Below, one piece after another: positions 57,364 to 64,000 of a stretch of DNA of 64,000 nucleotides. The position numbers and the translations under genes were made by a program. Every line of letters begins with the position of its first letter. Positions within the stretch are counted from its first letter, which is position 1. The stretch lies in NCBI GenBank assembly GCA_024331045.1, contig JANDJC010000011.1, positions 1 to 64,000 of the forward strand, in the 5' to 3' direction. The stretch is from Nitrospira sp. (GTDB taxonomy: Bacteria > Nitrospirota > Nitrospiria > Nitrospirales > Nitrospiraceae). The notes under the pieces were generated by a model. That model was not told the DNA's origin, did not search any database, and was given only the letters and a program-made list of their open reading frames with translations.

Positions 57364-57399
57364 GTTGGTTCTTGCCTCCTCTCTTTACCCAGCCTTTAG

Positions 57400-58599
<1,200 letters not shown>

Positions 58600-58683
58600 A
58601 CTTCGGCGGCGCTTCTGACCCGAAGAACCGACCAGCAGAGCACGGTCGCTGAGGGAATTGAACGGGCAAAAGGACCTCTTCTC

Positions 58684-59883
58684 GTGAACCTGCATAAGAA
58701 AACCCTGGAAGATATCGCCCTACGCGGAAGACGGGTCTTGATTCGAGCCGATTTCAACGTGCCCCTCGACGAGGCCCTTCAGATCACAGACGATACCCGC
58801 ATTCGTTCCACCCTGCCCACCATCAATCGTGTCGTTGACGAAGGGGCCAAGGTCATTCTGTGCTCTCATCTGGGGCGACCCCACGGGAAGTTCGATCCCA
58901 AATACAGTTTGGCACCAGTCGCCAAGCGGCTCGGCCGTCTCCTCGGAAAGGAAGTGATCTTCGCGCCCGACTGCATCGGCCCCACCGTTGAACGCCTTGT
59001 CGCAAAGATGAATCCTGGCGACGTGCTGCTGTTGGAAAACCTCCGCTTTCACCCCGAAGAGGAACAAAACGACGACTCCTTCGCCAAGGCCCTCGCCTCC
59101 TTGGCGGACGTCTACATCAACGACGCATTCGGCGCCGCCCATCGTGCCCATGCCTCCACAGTCGGCATCACCAAGTTCGTCAAGGAAGCGGCGGCCGGCT
59201 TTTTGCTCAAAAAAGAAATCGAATACTTGGAAGGGGCCGTCGCGAATCCCATCAGACCCTTCGTGGCGATCCTCGGAGGAGCAAAGGTCTCGGGGAAAAT
59301 CGGTGTCATTGAAAACCTTGGTAAGAAGGTTGACAAGGTCATCATTGGGGGGGGCATGGCCTTTACCTTTTTGAAGGCCAAAGGCTTGGAGATCGGCAAC
59401 TCGCTGGTGGAAAACGATATGCTCGACTTTGCCAAGGGTGTCGAAGACCATGCCTTGTCGCGGGGAGTCAAATTTTATCTTCCCGTCGATTGCGTCGTCG
59501 CAACCAGCCGAGAACTGGGCGCCGAGTCCAAAATCGTTCCCGTGCAAGAGATCCCTAAAGGATGGTACGGCCTGGACATTGGCCCGGCCTCCGTGAAGTT
59601 GTTCCAAGAAGCGGTGCAAAACGCCAAAACCATTTTGTGGAATGGCCCCATGGGTGTCTTTGAAATTGATGCGTATGCCAGAGGGACACTTGCCATGGCC
59701 CATGCGATCGCCGACGCCTATGCCCTGACGATCATCGGGGGAGGCGAAACGGCGCTAGCCGTCCATCGAGCCGGCGTTTCCGACAACATGTCCTTCATTT
59801 CAACTGGCGGCGGCGCCGCGCTGGAATTGCTAGAGGGCAAGACCTTGCCGGGTCTCGCGGCGTTGCCCGATCGTGATAACTAG
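58684..59883 (+). CDS. pgk: Phosphoglycerate kinase
   Basis: The 399-residue protein has the N-domain start VLIRADFNVPLDEALQITDD, SHLGRPHGKFDPKYS and the ATP loop in VAILGGAKVSGKIGVIENL. It also shows the conserved C-domain GGGETALAV and FISTGGGAALELLEG. The start is GTG at 58684. It lies 84 nt after gap and 38 nt before tpiA, a typical glycolytic operon. Confidence 0.97.
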   Translation: MNLHKKTLEDIALRGRRVLIRADFNVPLDEALQITDDTRIRSTLPTINRVVDEGAKVILCSHLGRPHGKFDPKYSLAPVAKRLGRLLGKEVIFAPDCIGPTVERLVAKMNPGDVLLLENLRFHPEEEQNDDSFAKALASLADVYINDAFGAAHRAHASTVGITKFVKEAAAGFLLKKEIEYLEGAVANPIRPFVAILGGAKVSGKIGVIENLGKKVDKVIIGGGMAFTFLKAKGLEIGNSLVENDMLDFAKGVEDHALSRGVKFYLPVDCVVATSRELGAESKIVPVQEIPKGWYGLDIGPASVKLFQEAVQNAKTILWNGPMGVFEIDAYARGTLAMAHAIADAYALTIIGGGETALAVHRAGVSDNMSFISTGGGAALELLEGKTLPGLAALPDRDN

Positions 59884-59921
59884 CGGCGCGCATCGCCCCC
59901 CGGCGCCCACGGTACACCTCC

Positions 59922-60698
59922 GTGCGACCTCTCCTCATCATCGGCAATTGGAAAATGAACAAAACCGCATCCGAAACGGCCGCCTTCCTGCGCGCCGTGT
60001 CATCACGGATTCCCTTTTCGTCGATGGTCGAATTCGTCGTGGCTCCCCCCTTCACCGCGCTCGAATCAGCACGCGCCACGCTCGGCCCTTCGTCGCCTCT
60101 TCAGCTCGGCGCTCAAGACATGTTCTGGGAAAACCAGGGGGCTTATACCGGCGAAATTTCTCCGCCAATGCTGAAAGAGTTCGGCTGCCGCTATGTCATT
60201 CTTGGGCATTCGGAGCGACGAAGACTCCTCGGAGAGCGTGACGAGTGGATCGAGAAAAAGATTCGCGCAGCGCTCGCCCATGATCTCAGGCCAATTGTCT
60301 GTATAGGAGAATCAGCGACGGAGCGGGAGGAGGGACGAACGGAGAACGTGGTCCGGCACCAATTGAGTGCCTGTATGGGGAACCTGTCACCCCAGGATAT
60401 GGAGGCCCTCGTTCTTGCCTATGAACCGATCTGGGCCATTGGAACCGGTAAGGCAGCCACAGTCGAGCAAGCAGCGGACGCCCATCAGACGATTCGGCAA
60501 TTCGTTGCGGAGCGCTGGTCACCCCACGTCGCCTCGATGATCAGAATTCTCTACGGGGGCAGCGTCACTCCCGACAATATTGGCGGGTTCTTGCAATCGA
60601 AGCAGATCGACGGCGCATTGATCGGCGGAGCTTGCCTCCACGTAGAATCCTTTGTTACAATCGCCGCCATCGCCCACTCGGTCGCTGAGCAAAAATAG
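59922..60698 (+). CDS. tpiA: Triosephosphate isomerase
   Basis: The 258-residue TIM barrel has GNWKMNKT, the catalytic His in VILGHSERR, the catalytic Glu in LAYEPIWAIGTGK and the phosphate loop YGGSVTPDNIGG. The start is GTG at 59922. Its TAG is immediately followed by the secG ATG. Confidence 0.97.
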   Translation: MRPLLIIGNWKMNKTASETAAFLRAVSSRIPFSSMVEFVVAPPFTALESARATLGPSSPLQLGAQDMFWENQGAYTGEISPPMLKEFGCRYVILGHSERRRLLGERDEWIEKKIRAALAHDLRPIVCIGESATEREEGRTENVVRHQLSACMGNLSPQDMEALVLAYEPIWAIGTGKAATVEQAADAHQTIRQFVAERWSPHVASMIRILYGGSVTPDNIGGFLQSKQIDGALIGGACLHVESFVTIAAIAHSVAEQK

Positions 60699-61058
60699 AT
60701 GCTATACACCCTCATCGTCATCGTCCACGTATTTATCTCCTTTCTCATGATCGGCGCCATCCTGCTCCAATCGGGGAAAGGAGCGGAAATCGGCGCTGCC
60801 TTTGGCGGTTCCAGCCAGACCATCTTCGGAAGCCGAGGGCCGGCTAATTTCCTCAGCAAATTGACCGTCGTCGTGGCCGCTGTGTTTATGCTCACGTCTC
60901 TCAGCTTGGCTATTCTGGCCAAGGAACGAAACTTCGCTTCCACCGTCATCGACCTTGATAAAAAGAGCGAGCCCCTACCTGCCGCCCAGCCCCCTCAGTC
61001 GACAACCGAGTCACAACCTGCAACGGAAGGCAGCGGTTCACCAGCCGAACAACACTGA
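60699..61058 (+). CDS. secG: Preprotein translocase subunit SecG
   Basis: The 119-residue protein has two TM segments (LIVIVHVFISFLMIGAILLQ and FLSKLTVVVAAVFMLTSLSL) flanking the conserved loop with QSGKGAEIGAAFGGSSQTIFG. The C-terminal tail is Pro/Gln/Ser rich. It begins on the base after the tpiA stop, the usual tpiA-secG linkage. Confidence 0.95.
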   Translation: MLYTLIVIVHVFISFLMIGAILLQSGKGAEIGAAFGGSSQTIFGSRGPANFLSKLTVVVAAVFMLTSLSLAILAKERNFASTVIDLDKKSEPLPAAQPPQSTTESQPATEGSGSPAEQH

Positions 61059-61248
61059 TCGTTTTGAACGGAAGCGGGCTTGCGTGAGGAGCGGCGATCT
61101 CATTCCCCTCTTCATAACCTAAGTACGATATCTTAAGAACGAGCCGCGGAGCATTGTTGGACACCCGCCACCTCGAGAACATCGCCTCTTCACCGCCCAT
61201 CCTCGCACACGAGGGACTTGAGTGAAGCAAATCAGCTTTCTCATCCAT

Positions 61249-61276
61249 CGTACTGTTCAGAGCGTACTGTTCAGAG
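61249..61276. repeat. Perfect 14-bp tandem duplication
   Basis: CGTACTGTTCAGAG occurs twice in a row in the 255-nt convergent spacer between secG and ilvE. It has no coding role and no clear secondary structure. Confidence 0.7.
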
Positions 61277-61313
61277 GGGATTGCCAGAGGGTAGATTGTC
61301 AAAGGAGCAGGCA

Positions 61314-62228
61314 CTAGATAGGCGTGAGCCACGACGCATGGGAGGGGTCCTCTCCCCGCACCGTCGCAAAAAAGGCCTTTTGCAGCATCTGGGTAATGGG
61401 CCCTGGCGTGCCGTTCCCGATTGGTCGGCGATCGATTTCGCAAACCGGCGTCAACTCAGCAGCTGTGCCGGTCACAAACACCTCATCGGCGATGTACATT
61501 TCGTCGCGGGTAAACCGCTCTTCCTCCACCACGAGTTTCCGTTCCCTGGCCAGCTCGATCACCGAATTTCGGGTAATGCCTTCAAGGACTGAGGTCAAGG
61601 GCGTGGTCTTCACCTTGCCCTTGCGGACAATAAACACATTCTCCCCCGTGCCCTCCGCCACATACCCTTCTGCGTCAAGCAAAATGGCCTCGTCATAACC
61701 GGCCGCCTTGGCTTCCCGTTTTGCCATGATCGAATTGACGTAGTAGCCTGCGATCTTCCCTTTGGTCATGGCGGCATTGACATGATGTCTCGTAAACGAG
61801 GACACGCAGGCACGGATGCCCTTTGCCAACGCCTCTTCTCCCAGATATGCTCCCCACTTCCACGCTGCGATGGCGACGCGGACGGGATTGTCGCCGGGAT
61901 GGACGCCCATCGCTCCGTAACCGATATACACCAGCGGTCGGATGTAACAGGCCTCCAACCGATTCACGCGCACCGTTTCGACAATGGCGTCGGCGATTTG
62001 TTTTCGGTCATAGGGAATCGCCATCATGCCGATATGAGCCGAATCAAACAACCTCTCTACATGCTCCTGGAGCCGGAACACAGCCGATCCATTTTGCCCT
62101 TTATAGCAGCGGATCCCTTCGAACACGGCTAACCCGTAATGGAGCGAATGGGTGAGGATATGCACCGTGGCCTCTTCCCACGCGACAAACCGCCCATCCA
62201 TCCAGATTTTTTCACTGGGTTCCAACAT
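61314..62228 (-). CDS. ilvE: Branched-chain amino acid aminotransferase
   Basis: IlvE transfers the amino group in the last step of Val, Leu and Ile synthesis. The 304-residue fold-IV PLP enzyme starts KIWMDGRFVAWEEATVHILT. It has the motifs GLAVFEGIRCYKG, the probable PLP lysine in MTKGKIAGYYVNS, and EGTGENVFIVRKGKV. It is a single gene, convergent with secG. Confidence 0.94.
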   Translation of the reverse strand: MLEPSEKIWMDGRFVAWEEATVHILTHSLHYGLAVFEGIRCYKGQNGSAVFRLQEHVERLFDSAHIGMMAIPYDRKQIADAIVETVRVNRLEACYIRPLVYIGYGAMGVHPGDNPVRVAIAAWKWGAYLGEEALAKGIRACVSSFTRHHVNAAMTKGKIAGYYVNSIMAKREAKAAGYDEAILLDAEGYVAEGTGENVFIVRKGKVKTTPLTSVLEGITRNSVIELARERKLVVEEERFTRDEMYIADEVFVTGTAAELTPVCEIDRRPIGNGTPGPITQMLQKAFFATVRGEDPSHASWLTPI

Positions 62229-62345
62229 CGAGTCCGACTCCTGGGTGCGGCGATCAGTTTGACATCGTATCGTGTTGTCACTCTTGTCAACCGGCGCGAA
62301 CTATATCGCGCTCCCACACAAGCGTCAAGCAACCTCCTTTCCTTC

Positions 62346-62693
62346 TCACTGTCGATGCAGAAGACGCGGGAGCTCTCTCCGGAAGGCCAGCCACTCATTG
62401 ATTCGCTTTTCAGCATCCGTACTTAATTTGAGCCATTTGGCTCCAAACCAAAGATCTTGCGCCCAACAAACCACTACACGTTGGATGTCCATCCACCCAC
62501 CCCCCTCAGGCAGTAGCAGGCGGGCAGCGAGTTGCATTCCCGGCATCACCCGACAGTCACCAAGTATTCGAAATCCTTTGGGGGACAAATCTATCACGGT
62601 CCCCTTGCCGAGAAACCCTTCCCCCATGTAATAGAGACCACCGCGGATGGGCACGCGATGATAGGCACGAATCACAAACCTGGTGGGGGGCAT
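62346..62693 (-). CDS. Small PilZ domain protein
   Basis: The 115-residue protein is a stand-alone PilZ domain with RAYHRVPIRG (RxxxR type) and TVIDLSPKGFRILG (D/NxSxxG). The start at 62693 follows AAGGAGG, so an extension to 62732 was rejected. Binding of c-di-GMP is predicted. It lies between ilvE and rplU with no obvious operon partner and is a second PilZ effector in this window. Confidence 0.85.
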   Translation of the reverse strand: MPPTRFVIRAYHRVPIRGGLYYMGEGFLGKGTVIDLSPKGFRILGDCRVMPGMQLAARLLLPEGGGWMDIQRVVVCWAQDLWFGAKWLKLSTDAEKRINEWLAFRRELPRLLHRQ

Positions 62694-62888
62694 ACCATCC
62701 TCCTTCTTTCGAAACATCGCTCGAACCATCACTTAAACCTTAGCCTCACACACTTCGTCGCACGCTGCCTTTTAGCATAGTTGCTTTCTTCCCTCCTGCC
62801 TATCCCTCCTCTGGAGGGGATGAACCCTTCCCTTCCGTCAACCACGAAACAAGGAGCACACTCGCCCCCAGATCCCTTACAGATCCCC

Positions 62889-62917
62889 TTGACATTGCTC
62901 AAAATAGCATGATAGGG
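62889..62917 (+). promoter_or_regulatory. Candidate sigma-70 promoter for rplU-rpmA
   Basis: A perfect -35 TTGACA lies 30-60 nt upstream of the rplU ATG, with N17 before ATAGGG, a weak -10 with an upstream TG. Confidence 0.45.
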
Positions 62918-62946
62918 GAATTGTCCTGCTTATGGAGAACCAAGCC

Positions 62947-63261
62947 ATGTATGCGATCATTGAAACAGGTGGAAAACAGTATCGGGTTGAAACCGGCTCA
63001 ACGATCCAAGTTGAAAAGCTGCCCGGCGACGTGGGGACTATCGTTGAACTAGACCGCGTCCGCTTCGTCCATGGCGATAGCGGCGTGTTCATTGGGCAAC
63101 CACTCGTCCAAGGCGCCAAGGTCATGGCTCAGATCGTACAACAGGGTCGCAGCAGGTCCATCACTGTTTTCAAAAAGAAACGACGGAAGAATTATCGCCG
63201 GACCCATGGTCATCGGCAGCCCTACACCAAGCTTCTGGTCAAGGACATCACCACAGCCTAG
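62947..63261 (+). CDS. rplU: 50S ribosomal protein L21
   Basis: The 104-residue protein starts MYAIIETGGKQYRVETGSTI and contains RRKNYRRTHGHRQPYTKLLV, both standard for L21. The ATG at 62947 has GGAG 9 nt upstream; an in-frame ATG at 62932 would add five residues not found in the family. Confidence 0.97.
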   Translation: MYAIIETGGKQYRVETGSTIQVEKLPGDVGTIVELDRVRFVHGDSGVFIGQPLVQGAKVMAQIVQQGRSRSITVFKKKRRKNYRRTHGHRQPYTKLLVKDITTA

Positions 63262-63279
63262 CAGGAGAGAGAACCAACC

Positions 63280-63543
63280 ATGGCAACCAACAAGGGCGGC
63301 GGCTCATCGAGGAATGGGCGGGACAGCAATCCTCAGTATCTAGGCGTCAAAGCTTACGGAGGCGAGACAGTCACGGCAGGCAGCATCCTCGTCCGCCAAC
63401 GAGGAACCAAATTTTTCCCCGGCTTGAACGTGGACATTGGACGAGATCACACGTTGTTTGCCCGAATTACCGGCACTGTACGATTCGAAGGCGGACGGCA
63501 TAGAAAAAAAGTGAGCGTGTACCCCCTCCCCTCTAAGGTGTGA
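63280..63543 (+). CDS. rpmA: 50S ribosomal protein L27
   Basis: The 87-residue protein has the L27 pattern [40 protein letters not shown] and [12 protein letters not shown]. It is 18 nt after rplU with GGAGAG upstream, the conserved rplU-rpmA-obgE order. Confidence 0.97.
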   Translation: MATNKGGGSSRNGRDSNPQYLGVKAYGGETVTAGSILVRQRGTKFFPGLNVDIGRDHTLFARITGTVRFEGGRHRKKVSVYPLPSKV

Positions 63544-63682
63544 TTCCTTCTCCATCATCGTCTGGACGCAACCTTTTCCCACTCACCTACGTCTTCCTGC
63601 AGGAGGACAACCGACGCTGTAGGGGCGATGTATACTAAGCTCGTGCGAACACGCGGCATGTTGAGCCGAACGCGGGGGCAAA

Positions 63683-64000
63683 ATGTTTGTCGATGAAGCG
63701 GTCATTACCGTGCGAGCCGGACGGGGAGGAGACGGTGTGTGTAGTTTTCGCCGAGAAGCGTATGTGCCGCGGGGCGGGCCGGATGGAGGGGATGGAGGCA
63801 ACGGCGGTGATGTCGTCCTCACCGCTTCCCATCGCCTGACAACTCTTCTTGATTTCCGTTATCAACGGTACTACCAGGCAGAAGACGGCCGGCCCGGGGG
63901 GAGCTCCAACTGCACAGGACGGTCGGGAGCCGACGTTGTTGTGACGCTTCCGGTGGGCACGGTGGTGTATGACGCGTCAACAGGCGACATGCTCGCCGAC
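63683..64000 (+). CDS. obgE: GTPase Obg (partial, runs off right edge)
   Basis: The frame starts at the ATG at 63683 and is open for 106 codons to the window end. The visible part is the Gly-rich Obg domain: [36 protein letters not shown] and NGGDVVLTA. Obg is an essential ribosome-associated GTPase. The GTPase domain lies outside the window. It follows rpmA by about 140 nt. Confidence 0.95.
   Translation, partial: MFVDEAVITVRAGRGGDGVCSFRREAYVPRGGPDGGDGGNGGDVVLTASHRLTTLLDFRYQRYYQAEDGRPGGSSNCTGRSGADVVVTLPVGTVVYDASTGDMLAD

Overview
The window looks like a chromosomal segment of a motile Nitrospirota bacterium, most likely Nitrospira or a close relative. This is inferred from moderately high GC, a copper nitrite reductase beside a secreted truncated globin, FlaG/FliD/FliS flagellar genes, several HD-GYP proteins and a gap-pgk-tpiA-secG / rplU-rpmA-obgE backbone. 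No species call can be made from sequence inspection alone. I saw no rRNA, tRNA, CRISPR array, insertion sequence or prophage.

Region 1 (1-4.2 kb, minus strand) is a flagellar filament block: a FliT-like chaperone (partial), fliS, fliD, flaG and flagellin fliC. A sigma-28 (FliA) type promoter lies upstream of fliC. Region 2 (4.2-26.3 kb, minus strand) is a continuous, tightly coupled glycan island read toward the flagellin genes. From its 5' end it holds the CDP-sugar genes rfbF-rfbG-rfbH, an RmlC-like epimerase and an NDP-sugar reductase/epimerase. These are followed by a GT2, three radical-SAM proteins, a GT4, an FkbM methyltransferase, a 1679-residue enzyme with four GT-A domains plus a methyltransferase and TPRs, two GT9 enzymes, and a Maf-like/CgeB-like fusion. 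Most junctions are ATGA or 1-nt overlaps, so the island probably works as one unit. It could decorate flagellin or another surface glycan with a CDP-derived 3,6-dideoxyhexose.

Region 3 (26.4-32.7 kb) is a c-di-GMP/phosphorelay cluster: a PilZ protein and an HD-GYP protein on the minus strand, then divergently an HD-GYP protein overlapping a hybrid histidine kinase. A second copy of the HD-GYP/hybrid-kinase pair lies at 50.1-53.4 kb. Both pairs are preceded by sigma-28-like sites, which suggests both belong to the flagellar late-gene regulon.

Region 4 (32.8-45.4 kb) is metabolic: pgm (glucose-1-phosphate supply, which could feed rfbF), lipA, a Rieske protein, an Mrp-type Fe-S carrier, putA, an SDR, bioD, thiE and queG. 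Two convergent gene pairs overlap by more than 100 bp. Region 5 (45.4-50 kb) holds nirK, a secreted truncated haemoglobin and a monohaem cytochrome c, followed by a sigma-54 activator whose receiver domain has lost its phosphorylation site. Region 6 (53.4-64 kb) is a 1.5-kb gene-poor stretch with two small genes, then mutS2, the lower-glycolysis operon gap-pgk-tpiA-secG, ilvE, a PilZ protein, and rplU-rpmA-obgE running off the right edge.
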